Below, in pieces: positions 46,901 to 60,008 of a stretch of 64,000 nucleotides of DNA (positions within the stretch are counted from its first letter, which is position 1; every line of letters begins with the position of its first letter). The notes below the pieces were generated by a model. That model was not told the origin of the DNA and did no database searches. It saw only the letters and a list, made by a program, of their open reading frames with translations. Source of the stretch: Nematostella vectensis (lineage: Eukaryota > Cnidaria > Anthozoa > Actiniaria > Edwardsiidae); NCBI RefSeq assembly GCF_932526225.1, contig NC_064034.1, positions 4,202,001-4,266,000 of the forward strand. Direction: 5' to 3'. The translations under genes and the position numbers were made by a program.

Positions 46901-47408
46901 TACACTCCAAGTAACGAGCACTTCGGTTTGGTCCCAATAGAAGCCATGTATGCAGAACGCCCTGTCATTGCAGTGAAAAGTGGTGGTCCCCTTGAAACTG
47001 TTAGTCACAACAAAACAGGGTTTTTGTGTGATCCAGATGCAGAGTCATTTGCCAAGGCAATGCAAAAAATTGTTGAGGGTGACAAATTAAGAAAGAGTCT
47101 AGGAGAGGCTGGCCGCCCACATGTAATGAGCAAGTTCTCCTTTGAGGTCTTTGCAGAGCAGCTTCACACTTTAGTATGTCAGCTGTATTTATTGTCATTT
47201 GATGCATATGATGTAGACTAGTATTTATTTAATATTTTTTACATTAGAATTTTGACATATTTATAAAAGATTTTCTGATTGGTTGTTTTTGTTTGATTGA
47301 CAGGTTACAGATAGCAGTAGACCAAGCCGTTTATGGTCTGTTGTGGTGACTTGTGTGCTAATGGTTGTTGTATTCTGTGCTGCTGCAACATTTGTGCTTA
47401 TCAAATGA
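43952..47408 (+). CDS. ALG2: ALG2 mannosyltransferase (lipid-linked oligosaccharide synthesis)
   Basis: GT-B fold, GT4-family enzyme that adds the alpha-1,3 and alpha-1,6 mannoses to Man1GlcNAc2-PP-dolichol on the cytosolic face of the ER, early in N-glycosylation. Four exons: 43952-44408, 46363-46665, 46746-47173 and 47304-47408; 430 residues (human 416). Motifs: [20 protein letters not shown] near the N-terminus; [53 protein letters not shown]; and the donor-binding E-X7-E (E311-E319, EHFGLVPIE) followed by SGGPLETV. The last exon supplies a hydrophobic C-terminal anchor around residues 406-428. The ATG at 43952 lies directly after an acceptor-like ttactttacag and matches the family's start. 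Intron 1 carries a long minisatellite. The gene is divergent from DMAP1 and convergent with PIF1. Confidence 0.97.
44416..45516 (+). repeat. Variable minisatellite filling ALG2 intron 1
   Basis: About 30 copies of a unit of 28-40 bp, commonly 34, with the core gatgttataggtgttatt followed by atgtatggtgtta. Units differ by the presence of gatgat blocks and by ggattttag in place of ggtgttag. The array starts seven bases after the exon 1 donor site and the first units even include donor-like gtatga strings. Confidence 0.95.
45517..45612. mobile_element. Fragment of the interspersed element also seen at 13824-13980
   Basis: The motifs acattatctaaaatag, gcattgaaagggctttttgg, gggcccctccctgtt and cctggcaatgcc occur in the same order and spacing as in the copy at 13.9 kb. 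It lies at the right edge of the ALG2 intron minisatellite. The rest of the intron to 46362 shows no other feature. Confidence 0.55.
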
Positions 47409-48903
47409 CAGTGACAAGTTGAGATAGATGTGAGAGAAAACTTGCATTTTTTTTTGTTTAGAGATAGACATTTGGCATCTTGAAAAAGTTATGTTACCTA
47501 AATCCCTGGTTTCTTATTGTGCTGTTAGCTAGGGTTCTGGCTCCCCTTAATGGTTGCAATTATATTACAGCAGTTCTGCTAATACTAGGAACTAATCACA
47601 GCACACTATCAGGGTGGACTTAAATTACTAAGTTGAAATGAAGGGGGACCTGTTGAAAAGAGTCACTTTTGAAGTGGTTGGTCTGCTATAAACATGACAG
47701 GTCTGATAAAGCTCAAAATGTTATGCAGCAAAAAAAGAAAAGATAGAAACCACCCCAAAAATACCAACACCAAAAACACTGAGAACGAAAAATAAGATTG
47801 AAAAAGTCGGAGATCCAACATGCTCATTCCTGAGCCTCCCCTGCGGCTTATTGACTTCATGTGCAACAGGTATAATGCGCTTATAGGGCCATACCAGTCT
47901 GTGAAAAGGCTGGGCGGTGTACTACACAATACTGAAGACCAAAATTGACCATTTTTTGCTCTTTTTTTAAATAGGTATGGAAGGATCTTGATTCTTTATT
48001 CAATCTTCAGGGAATAAGTACAACTAGTCTGACAATGCTAGAAGCTCAGCAGTCAGTGCTCTGAGCGGCAGAAACAGAGACTGGTATTGATTAGTTATCA
48101 GTTACTCTGTCTTTGTCCATGTGGTTGGATGAGCATATCGAATACTTAAACTTGCAATACTGTCAACAAAGTCACAAGTAGTATGATTTATCTATTGGAG
48201 GGGTTGTATATGATATTTGGTATTAGGCTTAGAACAGCAATATCACCATTTTACTTCTGTTCTAACAATTTCCTATGTTTTTAATAGAAAAAGTGAAGTG
48301 TCAAAATTGTAAAAGGAAGTTTCTTTAAGGATGTGACTGATAATTTAGAACTGTTGGCCTGTTAATGCAGATTCTCATAGATTCTTTTGTCTTTCAACGG
48401 TTGAGGTTTTCGTTGGTCTGACGGAACTGGTGCGATTGCTGCTTTAATGCCAGGTTTCTGGTATGAAACACTTAAAAAAACAATCCATTATCAGGATTTT
48501 ATTTCCCTTACGTAGTTAAAAATGGCAAACAAAAAAAGGTATAAATTTCATATTTATTGTAGTGGCTTATTTACAAAATTACTAAAATGTCCCTAATGAA
48601 TAAATAAATATTATTATGTACAGCAAAATGAAATTGGTCTGTATAACAAATAATATGAAATTTCAGAAATATAGGTAGATCTATACTTACTTGTTGTGGA
48701 AAGCCATCATCTGTACTGGAAAAATATGGCTGACCAAAATTAATCCATGTAGGGGAAAACATCTCACAAAAAAGGACCATATTCCTAGTGATCAATCTTG
48801 ATAAATGAATAAATATCTTTTTTCCCAAAATAGATGTCTTTTCTCATCACACATCCAAATACAGTTTCTCTTCCACCCTATTCGGCTTCTAATTTCCCCT
48901 TAA
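47409..48903. other. 3' flanks of the convergent genes ALG2 and PIF1
   Basis: No exon seen between the two stop codons. The sequence is AT-rich; minus-strand ORFs at 47663-47929 and 48571-48828 have no domain and no splice context. The 3' UTRs of both genes are expected here. Confidence 0.5.
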
Positions 48904-51794
48904 CTACCAGCATATGTTTTCTTTGTCATCTTCTTGTCTACCTAGTGCTTGCAATTTGCTAGACATCTTCTGATCCCGCCGTAGTCTGCCATAGAATCTC
49001 AGAACTTCTGGATGAGCTCGTGCACACTTCTTGTCAAAGTCTAACACTCTTAAGCCCTGTAAACTACGCGCACGAGATAGTGCTACATATGCTTGTCCAA
49101 ACTCAAACACTCGAGCCAAAGAGATCTCAAGACAGTCTAATGTCATACCCTGGAAAGCAAAAGAAGACAAAATTTATAACTCATTGTCTATAAAAAGAGT
49201 TGTCTTGAATTAGAATTGTGACACCTTTTTTTTAGCAAATTCATCCCGTCAAAGATATTCTATAGTAACTGCTTATTGCCACATGTAGTTGTATTATCAC
49301 GGGTTATGGAGGAGAAAGGGCTAAAATCCCCATCTATTCAGAAGAGATTTTAAACAACAATTTACTTATTGATTTCAATTTGTTCATTCCTATTTTTAGG
49401 GTGTTCAGTGTACCATTTATCATCAGTGTTCAACCTGTTAAAATAATTAGTTTATATCATTACCTGACTCTTGTGAATAGAGACTGCCCATGCGAGCTTG
49501 AGGGGTAGTTGCCGCCTGGAGACCATCACACCCCCTGCTGTTCGAATCACCCACTTCTCGGCAGTGATAGCCTTCTCTACTCCACATGTAAACTTTACTA
49601 TGGGGTTAGCTGGAGAGAGCAATCATTTCCATATAAATACTCTAGCCTAAAATCATATTTTGCACTCAGATTGAGCTGGGAACTGGCTATCAGACTTGTT
49701 CATGACTTAAGCATCTTTAAATTCCTTGTGCAAGCAGTGACATTGTTGGAAAAATAACATGCAGTGCATTATTTCCCCAAATAAGTTTTGTGCTAAATAG
49801 TTACATAAAGTTTTAATGTCAATAACCCAGGTTCAGTAAGTATATTGAAAACTTTAGGGAGCACACAAGGATTATGTGGCTCAATACTTTCGTAATAGCA
49901 TTCAGTTCTCAAATGAGAGCAAAGCTGAGATTATGAGCCTTTATAAAATCACACAATCTGCAACCATTTACATGAGAAGCTTGCTCTATGTACCTTGCCC
50001 AGTTACCCCATGACTTATTGAACCTGGGTTAAAACCAATAGTTGGGAGGTGATGGCTTACTTACTCAAGTTTCCGGACTCGAATGCTTTCACCACTCCTC
50101 TTGCCCCATTCACCAGTCCCCTTGACACATCTAGGTTCTTAGCAAGCATCACCTGTGCTCCAACTTTAAGCTCTAGTTTCTCTGGTACTGGAACTTGCTT
50201 ATTTAATGCCTGTGACTGACTGGTATCTGTGTCACATGCTGAGAAGAGGAAGGACTTTCCAGGAAGTTTTGATAGATGCACTTTATTTATCTGGTCCACG
50301 TTTTCTTTGTGTGTGCACAGTTTAGTGGCGAGGATACCATCCTTTTCTATCTGATTGGTTTTGGTGGCTTCAAGCTTGGACAACACTTTCTCAGGACAGC
50401 TGTTGAAGGATGTTTATCCACGTTACCCATGGCGACTAAGACTATTATCTTATGCTCATTCTATAGTTACCTTCCAACTCTGATATTCTGCAGGATAGAC
50501 ACAAACATTGGATCTTGTTGGCGATAAACTTGGGTGAGCTCGATAGTGGTTTGGATACAATCCTGCCAGCATTCAGCCTGGAGTAGAATTGATTATGATT
50601 CATATGAGTGAAGGAACTCTTAACAAATAACAAAAACATGCTTAATTTACCTGGAAACAAAATTTCTTGGGTTTTCCTTCACCAATTTTAGAGACAGGTG
50701 GTAACTGTAAGAAGTCTCCAGACAGGATCAACTGGATGCCCCCAAATGGTCTGTCATCTCTTCTGATGCTTTGAGCGACTGCCGACAGTTTGTCAAATAA
50801 CTCTGCATCCACCATTGATATCTCATCGATGATCAGGCGCTTACATGTTTTCCAAAGCTTGACTCTTCCTGGTCTTGATGCCAATTCAATGCACTGTTCA
50901 ATGTCTGCACATCCACTGCCAATTCCTGGAATCAATTGAAAATAGTTTAATCTAAAATTGAGTTCGAGTTAATTCTAGACTCTATACATGACCTAGGTGC
51001 GTAACCTAGAGATAACAAGGTCACATAGTACCTGCAAATGCGTGTAGTGTCGTGCCCCCTACATGGCAAGCGGCCGCCCCTGTGCTGGCCGTCACGAAGG
51101 TCCCCTGAGGGGGCAACATGCCAATAAGTCGACGAAGAAGAAAGGACTTTCCTGTCCCCGCACTCCCCGTAAAGAACACATTCCTGCCCGAGCGTACTGC
51201 ATTAATAACTGCTGATTGTTCTGCCGTAAACTTCATTTGCAGAGAAGCTATATTCAGTTTTTTTCGGGGCACGTCGTTCAATGCTTCACGCTTACAGCGT
51301 TTGGGTGTCTGACCATTGTTACCCCCATTGATCTCACCAAATGCTCGCTTCTTATTTGGAGTAGTTCTCTTAAGAAAATCTTTCTCGACTAGTGGGCTAA
51401 TAGTGTCAAAGTTCTTGGGAAGGTCACTTCGCATTCTCGTTCTCTCACTAGCAAATCCGTCCTCTTTCTTCTTTGCTAGTTTTACCACGATACATCTGAG
51501 AAAAGCGGTAAGCTTTGCCGGTGGACAGTTCGCCAACAGTAGTTGAATCCCGAGAGTTGTAAGCTTTATTGTGGCCTTCCCTTCGCTTACAAAGCGTTTG
51601 TGAATTGTTATCTCTCGTAAACGATAGTTTTTGCCAAGGGGAGAAGTTTTAGCGATAATTCGAAGTATTATATCTCGAAACTCGTCCCTTCCCACTAAAA
51701 CTGTGACGTTTTTGTAAGTCCTTCGTCTTGTTACTATACCTCTAGCATTTAGACTTTCTACAGTAACGGTACAATCAAGCTCCCCAACTTCCAT
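48904..51794 (-). CDS. PIF1: PIF1 5'-3' DNA helicase
   Basis: Superfamily 1B helicase that unwinds G-quadruplexes and RNA-DNA hybrids and limits telomerase, in nucleus and mitochondria. Exons on the minus strand: 51794-51032, 50925-50651, 50577-50471, 50399-50065, 49609-49464 and 49149-48904, all GT-AG with agreeing phases; 623 residues (human 641). The N-terminal PIF1N-like part holds [16 protein letters not shown] and FDTISPL. Helicase motifs follow: Walker A GSAGTGKS (210-217), motif Ia [21 protein letters not shown], Walker B IIDEIS (286-291), the PIF1 signature region [61 protein letters not shown] and [20 protein letters not shown]. The tail ends DDKENICW, which includes a KEN motif. 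All catalytic motifs are intact. The start is the first ATG of a frame matching the human N-terminus. Confidence 0.97.
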
Positions 51795-52169
51795 GTCTTA
51801 TTCTCTTTTCTTTCTGAGTCTGACGAAGACGCAAGAAGCCGAACACTTGATCTTTTTTGTTTCGAAGTTCGAATGCACCGCTCGTGGGTTTTAAAATCAC
51901 GGTGTTTACCCTGGCAGCCAATCAGAGCCACGCGTAGCATTTGCTGAAAGCAAATCAAAAGCTTCTTTCTACACAGGTAGCCAGCTCCGGTCGTCTCATG
52001 CATGACACAGTAAAGTCGTTCCTTTTTAATTCGAGGAAGCAAGAAACCTACTTGATGGCTAAACAGAAACGCGATACAGGCACACTTATTGACAAACGCA
52101 CAAATTCGGAACGTAGTGCATTCCCCGTAAAACATGAAAGGGTCGCTTTTTTGTTTCGGAAACAAAATT

Positions 52170-52170
<1 letters not shown>
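51795..52170. promoter_or_regulatory. Upstream region of PIF1
   Basis: The 5' UTR and promoter of PIF1 should lie here. The sequence has no clear TATA box in the expected place. The ORF running across 51758-52165 on the minus strand is the upstream extension of the PIF1 frame region and has no domain. The satellite begins right after. Confidence 0.4.
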
Positions 52171-54920
<2,750 letters not shown>

Positions 54921-55366
54921 TTTACTTTTATATTATTTATAGATCATTTACTTATCCAAAATAATACTAAAATAATAATAAAAAACTGAAGTTGTTTTTT
55001 GTAAAAATAATTTTGTACCCGCGCACACTTATTGACGACCGCACACATTTTGAAAAGTTCAGTACAAAATGTATTTCAGTACAAAATGTCAAAAAATTGA
55101 TAAAAAGCTTAGCAAAAGCCATGGAAATTGCGTGATCGTAGTATTCTGAAACTATTGACTAACATATTGTTAGATTGGTCCTCGTACACTTACAACATTT
55201 GTGGGAGCTCATTTCTATTAGAACACATTGCCTTGTTGATGTTCTTTCTATTCAAGGGTCACATGACTTTCATCACCTTAGCAGCACAACAGAATCAATA
55301 AGAACAAAAATAAATAAACTTCAAACTATGCAAGTTCCTTTTTTATTATCTCTTTCACTTGCTTCT

Positions 55367-55497
55367 CACAGACTGTAGATAAGTTATCACAGACTGTAGA
55401 TAAGTTATCACAGACTGTAGATAAGGTATCACAGACTGTAGATAAGGTATCACAGACTGTAGATAAGTTATCACAGACTGTAGATAAGGTATCACAG
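55367..55497. repeat. Six tandem 21-bp units
   Basis: The unit cacagactgtagataagtta plus one base repeats at 55367, 55388, 55409, 55430, 55451 and 55472 with a g/t variant (ataagtta or ataaggta). It reads as a seven-residue repeat on the minus strand (CDTLSTV), but no gene context supports coding. The flanks at 55100-55366 and 55498-56065 hold no gene that I can see. Confidence 0.93.
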
Positions 55498-56065
55498 GTA
55501 GTGTATATGTAAGGTACATACATGGGGTACTATTCTTGCAATGTAAATAGCAAGGGCACAACGGCTGTCCTTGCACACAAAAATAACCAATATAAAAACT
55601 GATGAACACCATTAGCACTCATTAAATGTAGTTTGATCTAAATCGCTGTTTAAATCATAGTTATTTTTGGTGTGGATTACAACAGGAAAAAAGAACAGAT
55701 TAAAAAAAAAGGAATACGCAAATGCTGTACAATGCACACATGACATGGGCTGAATGGAGAGGGTTTTTGGATGTAAATGTGGCTGGTTGGGTAGTAATCC
55801 TAGGAGTAAAGCTGCCACAGGGTACGAGATTTGCTGGTTTCTCCACATGGTTACTACATTTACTTTTTAGTTGAACATCAGGTTCATATCGTAATGTAAG
55901 GCCATGCTCTTCTTACAGTCATAAAAGCTTACAGCACAATAGAAGTTCTTTTTGCATGTCTTAAAAATAAAGACAAAAAATCTTGCAGCTAGACAGCTTC
56001 CTTGTTTACAAATCAGGTTTCTTTTGTTTCTTTCCTTTGTTACAGATCATATAGAGATTGTAGTG

Positions 56066-59000
56066 TTAAGTCCCATTCGTGACTTCCATCTCCTCTTCGT
56101 CATGGCTCTGTTGTGTTGGCACAACACCAGGGACTTGTCCAGCCTTCAGCAATCTCTCCAATCCTTGTACCTCATCCAGGGATTTGGCATTTGCAATGGC
56201 GGCCTGGAAGATGAAACTCAAATGACCAACTGACTAACCTTGAGTATGAACCATCACTCAGTATGTACACTATAATGTAGTTTATTATTTCTGCCTCTTA
56301 CATTATGATAGACTTTTTTTTTGTAAGATGAGTGTTCTTAAACAAAATATCAAACCTCAGAGGATGCCTCAAAGCTTATTTTGAGATCTGTGAGCAACAA
56401 TGTTAAGAAATCAGCTATTCCATATACAATTGTGTTTGCAATAGAGATATTCTAATAAACAAGGGTGCTGCATTCCTTATTATGGAACAATAATCTTTCT
56501 TATCTAGATGTGCATACCTTGATGGCTGCCACATCACGGCTTGGGGGCGGAGGTGGTTTCTGCTCAACCCTCTTTGCTGGTGGGTTTTCTCCAGGGGTAA
56601 ACCTAAAAAACAAAATGTCATTCCAAATAAACGAGAACCAATTAATATATAATCAATTATGATTGATATTCTAATTTATAATAATGACACTTCTCTAGAA
56701 CCAGAAAACACTTAAGATAAAATATTGCTGGATTCTCTTAGCAGATATACTTACGTTTTGGGTTTGGAAGAAGGAGGAGCCTTTTTTCCAGAAAACATCC
56801 TTTTAGCTGCATCTCTTTCCTAAAAAAAAAAAAACAAGTTAAGCACATTACGCCAAATATTACCTCCTATTGTCATTGATAGGTTTACCACCAATCTCAT
56901 ATGGACTGAGCTTGTGCAACTTGCAATAAAAATATTCTGATGATTTTCTCTGTTGAGCATGGCCTTGAATTCTGCAACATTAAATGCTCGTCATAGCTGC
57001 TGAATGAAGAGTTGCCTGTGTTTACCTTAAGATTACTGGAATACCCAGTACAGAATACCCAATTACAGATTTTCTACCCAAAACTCTTTAGAAGAGTAAC
57101 CAAAAAAGACATATAAGCTTAACTATTTTTGGTCATATAATTCAGACCCTTTTTAAACATGTCATGGCCCATATATCTCTTTCCATCTATTTGTGGCTAG
57201 CCCTGACAAACTCAGCTCACCCTCATCTTAATTCTCTGAAAGTCTAACACTCTGAGCTGAGGAAGACTATTGATAACAAATAGTCTGTAGTGGGGCTTGT
57301 TTGTGACTGGATTACGAAGTAGGCTGTAAGAACAGAGAGGAGTAAAAGTAAACATCAAACATAGAAACACATTGAGGCAACAGTGCTGCTTAAAAGCGGT
57401 CACTATCTCACCTTAGATATCTAAGACTTTTGACCGATTCCAGGGGTTCTAGATCTTTCTGCAAAGTAAACAATGTTATCTTGAGTGTTTTTTTTAAAAA
57501 AAACTTAAATTGCACATTCCACAATTTTCCGCACAGACTTACCAGCTCTTGCATTGCATTGTTTGTTAATATAATGGACTCCAGATTGGGTAGACATTCG
57601 CCAAGGCCTTCTGCAACACGGCTAAAACAAACAAAATACATATAAAACAAAATGTCAGTTTAGAATTTCTGATAACTAGAAATTTAAAAAAACTTCCATG
57701 GCACTACAATATAGAGGGAAAATATATAACCCCCCACCCCATCTATCATTTGTGTTTTCAATCATGGCTGGCATTTTTACATTTAAAGAAAAGAACAACA
57801 ATGCTTGTCAGAGATGCTGAGTTTCCTCTCGCGGTCCCTAGTTAGTGAAGTGCACAAAATCGTATTCATTAAGTCTTTTTGCCTCTTATTCAAGATCTTA
57901 TTATACAAATCAAAGTATTTTTATTCATTTTCATAGTGAACCACAATTCATACAAGTGCTGAAGAACAAATTAAATTATTATTTTAATCATAACAGTTAC
58001 TAAGTTGGGACCAAGATGCAATTCACAAATCCTGGGTGACGCCAGTGAAATGCACTCAAGGTCGGACTCACCTACAGCAGACCATGACCTTTTAATGAGC
58101 CAAGAGATGACACAGATATATTGAAACATGTTAGATCATGGCCACAGAATAAAACACACAAAAAGAAGAACATTTACAAAGCAATTTCTACAGAATTAGC
58201 TCCTCTAAGTGACTCACCACACTCTATTGTTATTCAGCAAAATAGTCTTGAGACGCTTTAGGAGAGGAAAGCCTTCAATTTTACGGATATCATTATCTGA
58301 GAAGTCAATTGTGTCAAACTGGTCCTGGCAAATAAATACACAGTGTTAGTAGGATATCAGTTTGGCAAACTTGAATCTCTACAACCTTAGAACTTACCAG
58401 AGTAGCCCCCATATTTTCTATGACGGAGATTTTACAACCTTGAAAAGAACATCAACACAAAATGTTAGCCAAATGTTTGAATGCTAACACAACTTAACAT
58501 GTTACTGCCAAGCCTTTCTTAGTGAGATTATGTAAATTCCTAACCATTTGTAATATATGGGGGTTTTACCCCTTTTTCCCCCACAGCCCCTGTGATAATA
58601 GAACATGTGGCAATAATGTGATTTCCAGCTCATTTATGTGGGCCCGCAGTATGTGCCCCCCCCCCCCCCTATCAATGGCTGGATCACTGGTCTGACAATT
58701 TGTCTTGCAATCATTGAAATTTTAGCCAATTGGGTAAGGCAAGGGCTAGTGTGGAAGACTGGCAACCATTAGCAAGGCTAAAAAAAAATGAAAGCTGGAA
58801 GTCTTAAATCTGATAGTTAAGAAAAATCTGTGTTAAAAATGCTACCAATAAAGAGTTTTTGGTATTCCCTCTCAATGGCTTTATCTTATACATGAAAAGT
58901 ATGTACTCATCCTAGTCAGAGGCTTCGGAAACTTGCTTGGATTGAAAATAGGAGCTTGAATTGTGATGTTTACAACCACTTGTCGATGTTGTAATGGCAG

Positions 59001-59681
59001 GACAATGAAAAGAAATAGTGCGAGGATTTTGGAGGTCTTCTTCATATATTTTGATGTGCTAGCGAGTGATTGCTAACATCTATTGGCACTTTTCTCTTGC
59101 TTTGTATATTTAAGAAAGCTTGACAGGGCTGTGAAATGCTGAATTTGCACAAAGTCCAAGCCTTTGTGTATTCTTTTGCCTTTTCGATGTTTTACCAGTG
59201 ATGCAGCCATTAGTGGGGCCAGTGAGGCTTAGCGACGGCTGGAAATAGAGCCTAAATAGCACCTAACCAACACCAAGAGTGCTAGTCACAGGGAGTTTTC
59301 AGACGATTTGTTTAAAAAAAAATGACATTTTCAATGTGTTAAAGAGATGGATATTTTCCTAAAGGTCACTCCATTCTTGTAGATATAGTTATATTATTCC
59401 CTTCAATCGAAGTGTACATTAGAAGAGCTAACCACATGCCATGGATACAGTGCGTTCTAAGTAGCAGACGTTTTGCATACGTTACCAAAATTGATCGACG
59501 TTATCTAAGTGAGTTGTAGTTTGGATGATATGACAGTAAAAGGAAATAGTTTTTTGGATCACCATTAAACGATAAATCCGACAGAAATCCGTTATCTTTT
59601 ACCTCGTAAGTCCAGCTCTCTGTCTTTTACCGCGTTGGTGAACTGGGGGCATTGTAGCATCAACTCCGCGGTTAGCTTCAT
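56066..59681 (-). CDS. SNRPA1: U2 small nuclear ribonucleoprotein A'
   Basis: Leucine-rich-repeat protein that pairs with U2B'' and binds stem-loop IV of U2 snRNA in the spliceosome. Exons on the minus strand: 59681-59603, 58438-58398, 58324-58218, 57621-57543, 57458-57412, 57323-57221, 56819-56755, 56602-56518 and 56203-56066; all phases agree and give 247 residues (human 255). It opens MKLTAELMLQC with FTNAVKDRELDLRG. LRR units follow (QFDTIDFSDNDIRKIEGFPL; RLKTILLNNNRV; LPNLESIILTNNAMQEL; ESVKSLRYLSLLRNPVT). The LRR cap region is HYRLFVINSLPQLRVLDFQR, and the tail is KMRERDAAKRMFSGKKAPP, AAIANAKSLDEVQGLERLLK and an acidic end (DEEEMEV). Divergent from the ERI3-like gene. Confidence 0.97.
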
Positions 59682-60008
59682 TTTTACGCTGTGTTCCAAT
59701 ATTAAATATATCTAAAAACGTGTAAGAAATATTATAGACAATTCTGGCGGCTTGCTGGTTCCTTAAGATAACTTAAAAGTTGACATTTTCCGCGAGTTTT
59801 CTGTGGATTCTTTCACAAACTCAGATAGCCGCCATTTTCCATGTGACCAAGCTAGCCGTTCGTCACCAGTCTTCCGGTAGAAGCTATTTTTATACCGGAA
59901 GTACAATGGTTGAAATATTCAAACCTCATCAAAAATATACTTCTTCAGTTTTGCGCGAAATTTGGGATCACTGTGTCTGAGTCCGCAGATATTTATTATA
60001 CTTCAAAT
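59682..60008. promoter_or_regulatory. Bidirectional promoter between SNRPA1 and the ERI3-like gene
   Basis: 327 bp separate the two divergent start codons. The interval contains cgccattttccatgtgacc (a YY1-type or 'gccattttc' core) and cttccggtagaag and accggaagta, which match ETS-type sites (CCGGAAGT). This is the usual make-up of housekeeping bidirectional promoters. No TATA box is evident. Confidence 0.6.

Noticed and set aside
55326-55618. Two ORFs with seven-residue repeats (CDTLSTV, or the other frame)
   Set aside because: Artefact of the 21-bp tandem repeat; no splice or gene context.
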